64,000 bases of DNA from positions 12,982,598 to 13,046,597 of the forward strand of contig NC_135560.1 in assembly GCF_964340395.1 (NCBI RefSeq), given 5' to 3'. The notes below the pieces were generated by a model. The model ran no database searches and was not told the origin of the DNA. It worked only from the letters and a program-made list of their open reading frames with translations. The stretch is from Glandiceps talaboti (taxonomy: Eukaryota; Hemichordata; Enteropneusta; Spengelidae). Made by a program: the position numbers and the translations under genes. Below are positions 22,710 to 36,856 of this stretch, piece by piece (within the stretch, counting starts at the first letter, position 1; each line of letters begins with the position of its first letter).

Positions 22710-24784
22710 CATTATTATTACTACTTGCATGTATTAAGGTATTCTACAGACATGTGTTCACTATTTGTAGTTTTACATTCACAAATAACCAAAATACCCA
22801 TAAAACCTATATATATAACAAGAAGTATATTTCCAGTTGAAACCTTAGACGATTTTCTTATCGTATGCATTTTAAGTCAGTACACTCTGTAGACTGTATA
22901 AGCGCCTGTCAATTACTACGCAAGCTGTGATCCGAATATTCCTGACACAACTGCTACAACCCATAACACAAAAGTAAAGTGTTTTCTGTATGTACCACAA
23001 CTGTTTATAGTATCCGTATCAAGTGTAAAAATATATTGTTGCATTTGCTAATTTATCACATTAGAAAGGCCACATGCTAGGCTTGTAAATAAACCAATTA
23101 CAACAGTATACTTACACACTTGATATGAATGCTGAGAACGAGTATAGCACATAGAGAAAGTGCTTTACTTCAGTGTTACTGGTTGTATCTGAATGAGTGC
23201 TCGCACATACATGTATGATATGTAATACTACCATACTAATCATGCTTGTTACTAATGCCTTACATCATGGAAACAGAAAAATGTCAAACTAGGATTTATT
23301 CAATCAATTGAAGTACAAGTAATGTCTTGGTGATGTATGTAACAAAAAGATACATTTCCGACTGAATCAGCCATACTTTTAATATGAAAATCGGATAATT
23401 TTGCTGAGTTCAACAAACTCTTGAGAGGATTATGAAGCAAATTGTATTGGGAAACAAGAATCTCTGACACTGGTAATATCAGCTACAGGTACATGCATAT
23501 TTACTTCATAGGAACATTAGTCATTGTACACATGTATGCACACCATTATATACTAAATATGCTTGTTTAATATGTGTGTAAAATTGGTTTATTTCCGTGA
23601 AATGAAAAATTTGCAAAATTACCCCTATACAAATGTATATGTAAGTAGTGAGTAGGTCATATGTACATGTATATAGCAGAAATAGACTATTAATGATTGA
23701 AATGGCAATATGGTGTCTTGTTTATGCAGACTTCATTTGGGAACATACTCCATTTCTAAACATAATAGTTCGTTCCCGTCTCATACACAGGGAGAGGTTA
23801 GCAACACAGCTACATTTGTAGAGCAACTTAAAAACCAATGATTTATTGACACAATTTTTGAGCATACCCAAAAATTACTATTGATGTTAGGATCACAAAG
23901 AAAGAAAATTTTATACAATCAAAAAAAACAAATGTGTCAACATTAAGGTTATGCCTGTTCAAACCTACATGTACACCCCTTTACCTGACCTAATGTAACC
24001 CCAGAGACTGACACAACTGGTATTTTTGTAAGTTGGGCTTTAGAGTTGACTCAGAGTCAACATAACTTGCCAAGTACATGTATCAACCCTGAACTCACTT
24101 CAAGGCACAATACTACTGTTGGTAAACTGTATTCATACCAAGTATGCTATCCCAAGTTGGCCTATGTTGCTTTAATGATTTAGCTGTTCAGTTCTACACA
24201 GAGGAAAAATGTGAGGAAATGAAATTTCCTGTAATAGGCATAGATGGAAGCTAATGAGTACCTGTCAGATACATGTAATGTAGATGGTTGATTGATTATA
24301 ATTGTATTGCTAGAATGGATACGCTGCATGAAAGCCAAGTAAAAGTATATAAATATGATTAATTTGAAGTTTTCCTGGCCGGAATGTGATAGTATAAAGA
24401 CCAGCATATCTACATTACTTTGATTTTTATGTGGAAAGTGAATATATGCAAATTAATGTGGTTGATGTGTAATTGTACATGTACAGATGTATGTGTCCCT
24501 TGCGTATGGTGAAAGCACTATTGGCAACTTTCCTGAATATCATTATGGATGGGATGATAGAATAGAGAATACAATTTGAAGGGATGAGAATAGCTTGACA
24601 ATACTCCATATGTCTAGAAATATACATTGCGCTAGTTTACTAATATATAATGTGCATGTACAAGGGTGTGTGAGTGGGTGGACAAGTACATTTTGTATAA
24701 GGAGTGAGTGACCAAATATGGGCGTATGGGAGTACATGTATGTCTGTGAGTGTTGAGTAAGAGAATTAATGAATGTGAAAGAGT

Positions 24785-24920
24785 TAGTGTGCGAGTGAGT
24801 GAGTGAGTGAGTGAGTGAGTAAGTGAGTCAGTGAGTGAGTGAGTGAGTAAGTGAGTGAGTGAGTGAGTGAGTGAGTGAGTGAGCGAGTGAGTGAGTGAGC
24901 GAACAAGTGAGTGAAAGAGT
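24785..24920. repeat. (GAGT)n microsatellite
   Basis: Tetranucleotide GAGT/GTGA array of about 130 bp with a few AAGT and GCGA variants. Confidence 0.95.
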
Positions 24921-25696
24921 GAGTATGCTAGTAAGCTTGTCTATACAATGTATGTACATACAATGTATGAGTGGGTATGTGTGCATGCATGTTTCAATCA
25001 AGCTCCTAACGTACATGTATATGTACATGTAAATGTAAATATGCAGACTGTACATTGTACATTATACTGTAGATCCGACATCCTACATGTTTGTAGAACA
25101 GAAAACTGGAAATCTTACCAAATTTCTTCCTTCTCAGTCTACTGTGATTCTATAACATGTTCACACCAAGTAAAGATTACACTGGGCCCTAGCTTCCATA
25201 ATCTCTAACGTTCCATCAAAATAGATTTCTATCAAGTCTTTGAAATATTGAAATATTTCTATTACTCATATTACTTTTCAATAATGACCTTTATCCACAA
25301 CTCTATCTCCACAAGTCTTCATATCAAATTACAATGATTACTCTATCTCCCTATCAATGCCATCTTCCCATCAATCATTGAATTAACATTTCAAAATCAG
25401 ATCGTAATAGGTAAATTTTAGTTTCCATTTAACAACAATCATATTGGAAGATAAATCACACCACATATAATCACTTTCCCTTGTTATTTATGGACACATT
25501 TACAAGTATCTCTCGATAAGGAATATCTGCTATAATGTGTTGTCGCTAGGCTGATCTGAATCCTTGCAAGGGTATCTCTGATTGGAAATAATATTACTAT
25601 ACAAAGTGGTATCATTACCAAATTGCAATACATGTACATGCAACAAATGTGTACAAATATGTACCTCCTCCAACATGGTTGAGGGAGGAGATAGTT

Positions 25697-25719
25697 GGGG
25701 GGGGGGGGGGGAGGGGGGT
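25697..25719. repeat. G-rich homopolymer
   Basis: G15, then A, then G6. Length is unreliable; it can form a G-quadruplex. Confidence 0.9.
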
Positions 25720-27114
25720 ACATTTTCACTCACGTTTACTGAGGAAGAAACCAGACCTCTAACTTTTTTTCACATTTTTTTAATAAATCTAATTACTTAA
25801 TATGTTCACTCATCACTTACCATTACGTCTACGGGACAGAAACAATGCTGATTTTGTATGAGCTGTTTTAGTAATTGTCCAATAAAAGTTACTTTCACAA
25901 CACCACATCCACTAGCAATTAGGACAAAATCAGAATTAGAATATGCAGGTTATTGATATATCAGGAAGGTTTTATTGTTTTTTGAGTTATGAATTATGTA
26001 TCTCGTTTTTTGAGGACTAACAAATATACAATATATTATTATTAGCTATACAGTAGTACAAATACTACAACAATGAACTACTGTTACATGTAGCCATATA
26101 TATGTATCTAGAAATGTACTGTACTTGATATGGTACTGCAATAACAACAATACTTTGGTATACCACTGGTACATGTACATGTACATGCTAGACTATCACA
26201 CTCTCGAAGTTATGCCAGAATGCACCTAAGGGACCAATTTTCCTGATGATCAAAGTTCTTAAATTTCTCCAAACTTCATCATATGAAAGTGTTTGTTCAT
26301 GGTCCTTTTTGAATATTGCAAGAAATTTGGGGTTCACTGTCTTGTATTCATAGAATAGTAATAGTATTCACCAGCCATATTGGATTCTATTTTTAAATGG
26401 CTCAATTTTGATAACATTTAATTTTATCAAAAATTTGCAGTGACCCATGATTTTTTTTAATATTTCAAACGAGAATGAGTTTTCTTGAGCAAAGTGATAG
26501 TAAAAAAATAAACAATTTTATTTGCAAGGCACAATCCTACACATGTATGTTAAAACGGTCTGCTTGAAACATTTTTCAAACACGATACATATACATGTAG
26601 AGAGAGAATTACAACAATTTTCATTTCAATTCACATACTAGTATCTAGTCCATACAATTCATGTCAGCAAAGCTTCCAGTTAGAGGAAAATTTTCAAAAT
26701 CATGAAAATTTCTATTCCATTCACTGATAAAATTGGGGACCTATACCCTTTCCATATACATTGTATAAAATATGCTCAAGCAGATGCTGCAGAGCAGTGT
26801 GTTTTGGTATAAAAGATAAATTTGACATCTAAAACATTCTAGATGTGCAGTAGAAATAATGAAGGTAACATATTTGGGAAGGGAAAAAATGAATACTTGC
26901 CTTTTATATAATAGAGACCTTTGTATGATGATATTTGAGTGAAGTGTTCCTTTAAAAGATGACATTAGCTGTACTTGATATTCAGAATATGTCTACCTAA
27001 TAGTGTAAGGTGAAGGAGATAAATCCAATGTGTTGGTCTCTAGGGAACGCGTTTCTATAGGAAGCTATTCATCTCACGCCATGTAACACCATCATTTGTG
27101 CTGCTTATAGTCAG

Positions 27115-28260
27115 TCTCTATTTATCCCTTATATTTCTCATTTTTTATCCAGTTTTTCATTACTGAAGTCATACGATATGTATCCCTGATACGTTTCATC
27201 TCACATTCACCTATTCACTGCTTATAATATAATTATTTTTTTTTAATTCCTAATATTGTTCATTTTTTTTATCCATCATTCATTATTTATGTCATTCATT
27301 TTCATCTCTGATTTTTTCACATTTTTGAATTCAACTAATTCACAGCTTGTATACTTGATATTCTTACCTCAAAAACCATATGTCAGATTTATATCATCTA
27401 CATGTATGTATGCCATTCAGTGTTTAATTAATCCGTATTTATCCCTGATTTTCCCATTCAGGTCATTCCCTACATTTGTATCTATCCTTGATATTCCAAT
27501 CTCTGAACCAAGTCACACATATACATACAAAATCAAAAGCTATTTTCTATCTATCCCTAATATCTCTTATTTCTCAAACTTATCGTGAACTTATTTATCC
27601 CTGACATTCTTATTTCTGAAACTCATCATCATGTACTTATAACTATGGTAGGGGACAGGCTTGAATAGCTGTAAACTAAATCCCGATTCCCCTATTTACC
27701 CACGAAATAGTATTTTTGTATGTGTATCTGTAATGTTCATTTGTGCTTTTGGGTAAATAAACACTATATATAGATGTACTTCAAGCCATTCCGTGTTATT
27801 TATCCCTAATACATGTATCTCTCTTATTTCTGAAACTTATCATGAACTACTTCAAGCCATTCCATGTTATTTATCCCTTATATTCTTATTTCTGAAACTC
27901 ATCACCATGTACTTCAAGCCATTCCATGTTATTTATCCCTAATATTTTCATCTACAAAAATAATCCAGTCATTTATTGCTTAAACTTTAAAGTCATACAT
28001 TCAATATTTAAATCTTATTGTTCTCATCTATGATTAAAATCCAACCATTAATTGTGTATTCTTCCAGTGTTCCTTCCTGATATTTCTGGTTTCCAAATCC
28101 AGGTCATCCTATCTCTTTCCCAGATTTTCTTATTTCTGAACTTCACCATGCATGTATTATTTCAAATCCTTCCCATATTATATATTCCTGATATTTTTCA
28201 TCTCTAGACATGTGCTGTTTGTGTCATTTTATATTTATCCCTGATATCTCCGACAGCAAA
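27115..28260 (+). repeat. degenerate minisatellite, 'TTTATCCCTGATATT' theme
   Basis: Variants of 'ttatttatccctaatattcttatttctgaaactcatc' (given here as a theme, not one copy) recur irregularly about every 60-90 bp. The clearest copies are at 27590, 27790, 27865 and 27930, where 'tacttcaagccattccatgt' also repeats. Older copies fade on both sides. The pyrimidine-rich strand gives hydrophobic false frames at 27256-27588. Confidence 0.8.
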
Positions 28261-28872
28261 ATCCAGCTATGTACAACTATAAGATATTCTATATAATTTA
28301 AAAATAGAACACTGTCTGAATATAGCAACTTCTAAGCTCCGACCTTTCACTCAATATTTTAATGGGTATTTCTTGGATCAACTTCTGAATCAAATGGAAT
28401 GCAATAATTCATTGTTCTACGTCATTCTACAACCACTTCTGAAGCAGCGCTCAAATCACCGCTGAATTGAATTGATGCATATATGTACATGTATTGCACA
28501 GTATTCCTCTAATTTTATATATTGATTAATTCTGTGACATTCTCCATATTTTCTCAGAGCTCTTATCCATCAGTTTACTTCTCAATAACTACCACTTCAT
28601 GACAACAGATTTAAACCTCTTGACAAAAGCAAAAATCCTTACTCTAAAGAAAGCAACCTCAATACACTAATATTTACATATCTATAAGTACACTCTATGA
28701 TTAACATTTCAAGGGCTACATGTATATGCACTTATAAAAAATATTAAATAAATAATCACTTTTGTTGTTTACATACTGTACCTGTAGATGGTACATTGAC
28801 TGTAAATGAATACAATAATTTGTATGTCTAATATCAGTACATGTATTTATATAAAATTCAACTGCATTAACA

Positions 28873-29104
28873 ATGTCTGTCTGTCTGTATGTCTGTCAGA
28901 GTCTGTCTGAGTCTGTGTCTGAGAGTGTCTGTCTGTCTGAGTCTGAGACAGCCTGTCTGTCTGACAGCTTAGTGTCTGTTTGTCTGTCTGAGTCTCTGAG
29001 ACAGCCTGTCTGTCTGACAGCTTGTCTGTCTGTTTGAGAGCCTGTCTGAGTCTGCCTGTCTGTCTGAGAATCTGTCTGAGAGTGTCTGTCTGAGTCAGTC
29101 TGAG

Positions 29105-29137
<33 letters not shown>

Positions 29138-29153
29138 GCCTGTCTGTCTGTCT
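28873..29153. repeat. (TCTG)n compound microsatellite
   Basis: TCTG repeats interrupted by GAGTCTG, GAGACAGCC and GACAGCTT motifs, some of them repeated as larger units (the GAGACAGCCTGTCTGTCTGA block occurs twice). The Asp-Arg-Gln-Thr frame on the minus strand is an artefact. Confidence 0.95.
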
Positions 29154-30460
29154 ACTGTAGATGTACGTACATTGTATATCTTGGTAGGTACATGATAAAA
29201 AAAAAATTCAAATGCACTTGCAACAGAAAACTCTTTAAGCTTGAAACCTAGTTTCAATGGTTATACAAAATGTATAACAAAACTAATAATGTCCTACTAC
29301 TAGTACTAGGGAGGATAGTGAACACAGTTGAACAATTCATAAACTTGTAACAGTTGAATGAAAAAGTATCAAGTACCTCTCTTCTCTTCTTGCTGTGTAG
29401 TAAATGCCCAAGGAAATTACTCAAAACATGGCAAGTTGAACTGAGGCCATACAAGTACTTGATGGGAATACCTCATAATCCAACATAGCACCTTCCATTT
29501 AGATTAGAATATTGAAGCATGGACCGTTGATTGAACAAGACGTGAGTTTAGCAAAGTGTTCAGATTGTCAGAATGGATTCTACATCTAAAGAGCTCTAAG
29601 GATCATTAGTACAGGTTGATAAGACTAAAGTTGGAGGTTGAGGCATCTTGAGCTAAATTTAGACACTAATGTACATCACAGATAGTCATCACCAAAATTA
29701 CAATGTATTACAACCACAATGCATTCATTTTAATAGTCTAGATGTTATTGTATCCAATTATTATACATATCATGTATTTATTTCTAATGTATTTTATGTT
29801 GACTTCATACCTTTTTGTAAACAATAAAACTGTATTAAACAAGTCTTCATACTCTGTCATTCATAAACTGTTCCAAACTATAAACATGCATGTAAGTATT
29901 TCCTGACTATTTCACTGCCAATAATAGTACCAAAGAATTCAGTACTAGACACTTGTGCCGTACTTCTCAGTTTCATTCTTTTGAAGCAAATAATTACAAC
30001 AGTATTTACATTTATGGATTATATTAAGGGATGGCTTGTAAATATAAATGTATCCACATGAAAAGATAGAGTGTGGAAACTGAACACGTCTTTCATTTGG
30101 CTAAAATTGAATACATGCACTGTTAAATTGCACAAAATCTTTAACAGTATACTGGTATTGAAATTGTAGAATAGAGTAAACGTGGAAACTGGAACTTCGG
30201 GTACAAATTCTACAAGACTGTGCTTTCTTCACAACATGAATACTGCTACGTGGCACTATTTCATGGCCCACTTGAGGACCACTAGATCTTTACAGACTCC
30301 TCAACTGTAGCTCTGGACATTAGAATATTTTAGGAGATATTGTACAGTGATATACAACATGTAAGCTAGTAGTATTAAAGTTACCTTTATATAATATTGG
30401 AATCTAATTTTTGAAGCGATGCAGTTGTTTCAGAAATTAGATTTCAAATAAGGTAACTTA

Positions 30461-30530
30461 CTACTACTACTACTACTATTACTACTACTACTACTACTAC
30501 TACTACAGTACTACTACTACTACTACTACT
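30461..30530. repeat. (ACT)n trinucleotide repeat
   Basis: About 23 ACT/CTA units with two interruptions. Confidence 0.95.
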
Positions 30531-31453
30531 AATGTATAAATGAAGTCGTGTATCAGTTTCTTTTCTAAAATGCATGTTGTTATCAATGCTGCATATCATG
30601 ATCAAATACATAATGTATACATATATCGGTGAACTTTAGCTGACTGAGTAGTCTTATTTTTCTTAACCACTTGACTGCATTTTAATAACAAATGTATTTT
30701 GATTTACAGTATCTTGAATTGAGGATGATTTCTACTTTCACATACAGCCAAAAGGTGGAACTAGTGATATTTACAAATTGAGAGGTTAATGTACAGTATG
30801 GCACACAATTCTCACTCAGCAAATGAACCAAATGTATGTGATCCCTATCTTTGACTTGAAATCACTGCAAGCGGTCACTCACATATTCTGACATCTCACG
30901 ATAGCTGTTAGCCATGCGTGAACATGTGCATTCAAAATTAATGCAAACTAGGCACTTCTTTGGCTAAAGGCTGGAATTATCTCAAAACACGGCTTTTCTC
31001 GGCTAGTTTCCAATCCACACTTGACATATGACAGCCTTCTTACCCACTTTTCATACTGTTAAATTATATCAGGATAATACGAGAACCCAAACAAGAACTC
31101 CAGTAATCTCAGTTACACAGGCCTTCTGTAATAACTTATTTCACAAGATCTACGGCTTCCTACATCTTGGGCTATATTAAAACCTACTAAAGGAAAACCA
31201 TTACGTTTGAAATTACGCTTTCCATCAAGATGTAATGTCTGACAGCTGCACTGATTTTTGTATAGCATTCTAAATTTCATATTCACAGCTTTCATTTCAT
31301 ATACATAGGGCAATTTTCTTCAGAAAATAGTTTGAATATCATTTTGCCATGACTTTAAATTGAGTATATTATTTTCGAATCAATGCAATGTGGGAATCAT
31401 AATGAGAGTGGTATTCTGTATGTCTGGATAACACTCTAGCCTAACTGTACCTG

Positions 31454-31548
31454 TAGACTGTAAGATACATCATGTTGTTCAGCCTTATCAGGCTTCATGG
31501 TGCTGGCTGATAGCGCACATGGCACGAATGTCTGCATCTTACAGGCTA
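31454..31548. mobile_element. hairpin MITE (copy 2 of 3), inverted relative to copy 1
   Basis: It begins TAGACTGTAAGATACATCAT and ends ATCTTACAGGCTA, with the family's internal 'gaacaac/gttgttc' and 'cacgaatgtct' blocks in the opposite orientation to 8475-8577. The flanks keep an imperfect duplication (…TACCTG on both sides). Confidence 0.8.
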
Positions 31549-32424
31549 GCCTACCTGTCACTACACGAAAAGTCAAATTTACCCACATTTACCCTACCTG
31601 TGACCCACCTAACCACCATCTCTGTCTAGGGGTAGTACAAGACATAGTACCATTTTTGACTGTCTATAGCCGTCCAGGGGAGAGATCACCTTAATGGATA
31701 AATTAAGTCAAAGGTGGAACTTCGTCTCATGCTCACCATATTTTACACATTCTCTGCTCAAGATTTACTCCAATGGAAAGACATGGTTAAATATGACTTT
31801 TCGTATAGTGTGTAGTCTTGAAGGACTAACACTACTAGTACTACTACACTGTTTCATCTATCCTACATGTAACTGCCAATTTAGAATTTTCACTCGAGCA
31901 AAAATTCCAAAATCAAAATGGTAGTCAGGATGGTTGAAAGAGTGTAGTGTTAGTCCTCCAAAACTACAAGTCGGCTAACAGGGTTGCATCTCACTTCTGC
32001 CTGCATACTTTTGCTACATCATTGTAATACTACATTGTACATGCGCATTTTCTTGGAAGTATAAACATGCACAAATTCTGTTTCAATTCAATTGTACAAA
32101 CTAGAATTTATACAATCATGTATTCTCTTTTGGAAGTACATCGTTGCATCAGTGCTGACAGGTCGTATCTGCTATGCAATTGTATAGGCAGATATGACCT
32201 TACTGCACTGACACCACGAAATGTACATTCTGACAACATTCAGTCTCACTTTTGTCAACAAGTTAGTGTATCAAAATTAAGTACAACATTGGATGTGTAT
32301 AATGCATTTAATTTTTTTGTTTACATATGGCTATATATATACTTGTACTTTACATACTGGTAGTGGTTTACTTTATATTGACTATACAATGTGTAGTCTC
32401 TATGAAGTACAGCTTGTTATTGTT

Positions 32425-33015
32425 GGTATGACCAAACCTGTCAATTCAAATATAATCACATAGTAATATATCCATGCTTGTGATCAGATTTGAAAGAAGC
32501 CATACAACTTAGCAATTATAGACTTACAGCTGACCATACATTACTTGAGTATATTAGCCTAGAGACGTTTGGCTGTCTGGTACAGCATACTAGCTTGCCG
32601 GCAAGTGACTGGGATGACCAAGTCTCTGGGCTATAGTATGGCCTGTTTTGTTGGGAGCACTGTATATATAGCTCTTTCCATTGTACTGTATGACCATACC
32701 TGTCAATTTAGCCATAATTACACGAGTCTATATCCATGCATGTGATCAGATTTGAAAGAAGCCATACAAGCAATTATATATTTACAGCTGACCATACATT
32801 ACTTGACTCTTGAGTATTAGATCAGAGACTTTTGGCTGTCTGGCATACCATACTAGTTTGCTAGTGAATGACATAGTCAGGCCAGATAGCCAAGTCTCTG
32901 GGCTATAGCAGTCTATTTTGTTGGTAGCACAGTATATAGCTTCTTATTAATTACATGGCCATACTTGTCAATTCGATTACAATCACATGATTCTACATCC
33001 ATGAATTTGATCAGA
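32425..33015. repeat. tandem repeat with a unit of about 265 bp, 2.3 copies
   Basis: The block 'tgacca-acctgtcaatt' starts copies near 32428, 32690 and 32957. Shared landmarks in each full copy are 'gatcagatttgaaagaagcc', 'agctgaccatacattacttg', 'tttggctgtctgg' and 'aagtctctgggctatag'. The third copy stops after 'gatcagacttgaa'. Confidence 0.9.
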
Positions 33016-33756
33016 CTTGAAATTATACACTTACATGCACAATGTACTCTGTAAATTACAATTGTCTAGGTTTCAATTTCCTCTTTTTATTATTTGATCG
33101 ACCTCAGTTTTGATTTCAAGTTTTTATTCCCCAAGTAGTGAGTCAAGGTTTAATATTCTGCATACTTTTTTTAAATTAACATCATAAATATGTGACATCA
33201 TAGGTGGAGTTGTTAGGAGATGATTGGTTTATGGCAATGTACATCAATTTTATTTCATACTATTTTTTCTGTGACTAATCTCTACTATTCAGAGAGTAGT
33301 TACTTGTAGTATTTCATAACAGGTATGATTCATGTGCTTTCAAAAAATCGTCTTTAAGTTTAATACCAAATGTCTCAACTCTCAAGACTGACTCACTTCT
33401 TCTGAATCAATGGCCATGCTAATACATGTATATATGTATGCATGATGATGGCAGACAGAGCCCTAGGGGCCATGCAAGTCTTTTCGCTATCCCAACACAC
33501 TGTACAAAATACATTGTAACTATCAACTTTTAATGCCTATATCTTCAATTTACCTGTCATTGTTCGGAGACATACTTTTATACAAATATAAAGTTTAATG
33601 TTTGTGAATTAGCAATTAGCGATTATCATTGGATTTTAAAATGATACTGTTACCCATTCAAGTTCTAGTAGATAACATACACAAATGTACCACTCTTCAA
33701 TGAAATCTGATGTCACTTTGATTGGCTACATTTTGTACATAGTGTTTTAATCTCTG

Positions 33757-33773
33757 GGGGGAGGGGGGGGGGG
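33757..33773. repeat. G-rich homopolymer
   Basis: G6, A, G10 run. A weaker unit of about 100 bp ('tttgattg-ctacat', 'tttcaatctctggg') repeats around it at 33710-33870. Confidence 0.85.
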
Positions 33774-34216
33774 TTAATTTACAGTTCATTCTATGGTGAA
33801 ATCTGAAGCATTCTTTGCTGAAATTTGTGACTTTGATTGCTACATAGAGTTTCAATCTCTGGGCCTAGAGGGTAAGAAAGTACATTCATAGGATCAGAAT
33901 ACAGCATCTTCTATGAAATTTTACATAACTTTAGGTACCTCTCATCATTAACTATAAGCACCTCCTTACTAATCACATTTCGAGATATATCATGCAATGT
34001 ACATTTATCATACTCTTGCAAACACCTTGACTGGTAATAAAGCGAGGCAGTCAAACTGGAAAAGACAAGTAGATGCGAAAGAAGTGGACTCTAAGGATCT
34101 GTCCCACATTCTGTAATTTAAACAAGCCTGTTCTCTAGACTACATCAATACTTCGGTGTGCAATGAATTCTTCATAAAACACCTACAATGTAGTCCACTT
34201 ATCATATTTAGATATC

Positions 34217-34597
34217 ATTATTCCCCAATCTTTTTACTCATTCAGCTGAGGAAAATAGGAGTGGCCTGAGGAGCCTTGTCACTATGAGTCTAGCAACAAA
34301 TTCTTTTGTCATGGGTATTTTCCAGCCGAATGAAGTAAAATATTGGGAAATAACATAACTATACCTCATCAAGCATAATTTATGAAGACTGGTAAAAATA
34401 ATGGCGACTTGGAAAATTTTGAATCATATTTCGTACGCTGCAAAACCAGTGATATACATTTACATTTACATGATGTACATGTAGATACGGGTTGTCGTGA
34501 CGGAGAACGGTCAGGATATATAACCTACATTTTCTATTCAAATCCAATAACTTGGCTTGACTATAGCATAATGAACAGTCTGCCCCTGACAAACTAA
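34217..34597 (+). mobile_element. hairpin-bearing repeat 'TTATTCCCCAATATTT' (copy 1 of 4)
   Basis: The first ~140 bp form an imperfect hairpin. 'attattccccaat', 'ctcattcagctgaggaaaat' and 'gccttgtcac' are answered by 'attttccagccgaatgaagt' and 'attgggaaataa' in inverted order. A tail of about 240 bp follows ('catcaagcataatttatga', 'gcaaaaccagtgat', 'ataacttggcttga') that is shared by the other copies. It codes for nothing. The class is unknown. Confidence 0.8.
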
Positions 34598-34843
34598 ATA
34601 ATCATATTTCTACGACTGAACTTAACTTAACCTCCAGGCCTTGTACTATGAACCTATTTTGGATGAAATTCGCCAGGAATGGCAGACAGAGTGCATCTAA
34701 AGTATACACAGGACACTGAGTATGCCATGTATGTGAAAAATATACTAGTCATAAATTATGCAGAGATATCTAATTTTAATACCTAATTTGAAATAACGGC
34801 AACAAGGGTAATCACATGATAATTTCACTGACGTTGCGATCAG

Positions 34844-34889
<46 letters not shown>
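34844..34889. repeat. (TCAA)n microsatellite
   Basis: About 11 units of the tetranucleotide. Confidence 0.95.
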
Positions 34890-34890
<1 letters not shown>

Positions 34891-35497
34891 TCGATCTATT
34901 TCCTTATTAATCTGCTGTCATAACGTATACATTGCAACTGATTACAGAGTAGACGTCTGGAGCCACATAGATATATACTGTACATATTGGCCATTTCACT
35001 ATAGATGCAGATGCAAATTTTCTAATTACTTTTCAAAATTACATGATACATTTGGTAATTGCAGGTTAATGACCACGTTGAAAATAATTTTGCTGCTAAA
35101 TTATATAGTATAATTGTGGTCAAACTGGGGGACACTGGGCTATGTCTTGTAGACAGTAACAATTTCACATTGGTTAAAACCAACGAATCTATTTTACGAA
35201 CCTTGGCCTATACTCTGATATCAAAAAGACACATATTTTGGTTGAATTGGTTCTTTAGTATTCTTTCAAGTAATCTTTCTGTTTTCCCGTCCCTCTTTGA
35301 ACATTCTGTGACTTGGAATCTGATTGTCTGGGGATTGTTGCTCTCATCATTCCCCTACCACCATGCCTGGCGGCTGTTTATCAAAACCTTAAATAAGAGT
35401 ACAATTTCCCTGCAGCAACAATTGAATATGGTAATTATGTTTACTGTTTACATCATATATGGTATATCTGTTCAGTCTGTCAAATGCTACAATTGTA

Positions 35498-35798
35498 CCT
35501 AGAATTGCAAAAAGCTGTTAGTACGGTTTGAAAATATCCAACCAATCAGCTTGCTCGTCACCATGCGGCATTCAAAGAGGTGAGTATGCAGATGACCACA
35601 CATTCAAATGAAGTGGTATGCAGATGAACATACAGACACATGCAGAGTTCACATTATCCATAACGAATAGAATAGCCTTGTGCATCTCAGCTGCATGTGT
35701 TCATCTGCATATCACTTCGTTTGAATGGCCCATGGTGATGAACAAGCTGATTGGGTAGATTTTTTCAAACTTTATAAACAGCTCTTTGCAATTCTAGT
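35498..35798. mobile_element. 301-bp MITE with long inverted repeats, TA-flanked
   Basis: The left end CCTAGAATTGCAAAAAGCTG and the right end (reverse complement ACTAGAATTGCAAAGAGCTG) match. Inverted similarity continues for about 120 bp through 'accaatcagcttg', 'caccatg', 'cattcaaa' and 'atgcagatgaac'. TA lies immediately outside both ends (35496-35497 and 35799-35800), as for Tc1/mariner-type insertions. It has no coding capacity. Confidence 0.85.
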
Positions 35799-36325
35799 TA
35801 TAAGTATAGGATTTGAGAAATTGAACGGAATATACCATAAGCACGTATGGTAAATAGGCTAAGCTCAACCCTCCATGCTGGTTCTAATCACCCTCCATGC
35901 TGGTTCTAATCACATGGTGATAATAAGCCAATTCATAATATATTCATGTGGAGTTATTTCCTCATTTACATCATTGCATAATAAATGTATATGTGTCTTC
36001 ATGTACGCTGTCATTAGTCTGGAACCATGTCCATTTCAAAACATTTCAGGTCTTTCCACTGGAGACACATACAACACTATACCTTATTAACAGGAATTAC
36101 TGTGAAGCACTGTAAACATCACGATAATAGTAGGGGCAGTCCACTAACATCATTCTAGTTGAATAATTTACTGTTTTTCATGTATATATTATAGTACACA
36201 GTGTTGTACATGTATGACCCCAACTGTATGTTGCCCAGATACAACATACATGTACGTCTCATTGTTTACATCCATATACAATATAATAAACATTTAGTTA
36301 CAAATGTATATTTAGATAGATATCA

Positions 36326-36640
36326 TTACCCAATATCCCAAGGAAAATACAAGTGATCTAAGGGGCCTTGTCACTACGAGTCACTAGACAAGTAATGACA
36401 AAACCTTGGGTCACGAGTATTTTCCAGCTGAATGAAGTAAAATATCGGGGAATAATATAAATTTATTAATACTTCATCAACCATAATTTATGAAAAATTA
36501 GCGTTTTGACTCATATTTTGAGCATTGCAAAACCAATGATGTAAACAAAGCTTGTCATGACATATACTGACCAGGGTATATAATCCATATTTTCTGTTCA
36601 AAGACAATAACTTGGCTTGAGTCTGGTATAATCATGGTTG
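36326..36640 (+). mobile_element. hairpin-bearing repeat (copy 2 of 4)
   Basis: It starts 'attacccaatat', with 'aggggccttgtcactacgag' and the answering arm 'attttccagctgaatgaagt' then 'atcggggaataat'. The same tail follows ('cataatttatgaa', 'ggtatataatccatattttc', 'aataacttggcttgag'). Confidence 0.8.
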
Positions 36641-36824
36641 GACAATGAAGTAAACATACATGTATACAGACGTATATTCAGCTATCAGTCTATCACCAAC
36701 TAAACCTAAGTAAATGTAACCTTTACATGTACTTCCTTTGCCCAGATTGCTACTTGTTAATTTACATTCTCTCATTCATCAACAAATTCATTTCCGTTTA
36801 AATCGTGCAATTTATACTGACTTG

Positions 36825-36856
36825 AATATATATATAATATAATATAATATAATATA
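36825..36856. repeat. AT-rich (AATAT)n tract
   Basis: Short TATA and AATAT repeats. Confidence 0.85.

Noticed and set aside
28847-29257. Asp-Arg-Gln-Thr-rich 136-codon frame
   Set aside because: Produced by the TCTG/CAGA microsatellite.
35059-35502. 147-codon hydrophobic plus-strand frame
   Set aside because: No known domain, AT-driven Leu/Ile/Phe composition, no splice or promoter support, and it ends inside the left arm of a MITE.
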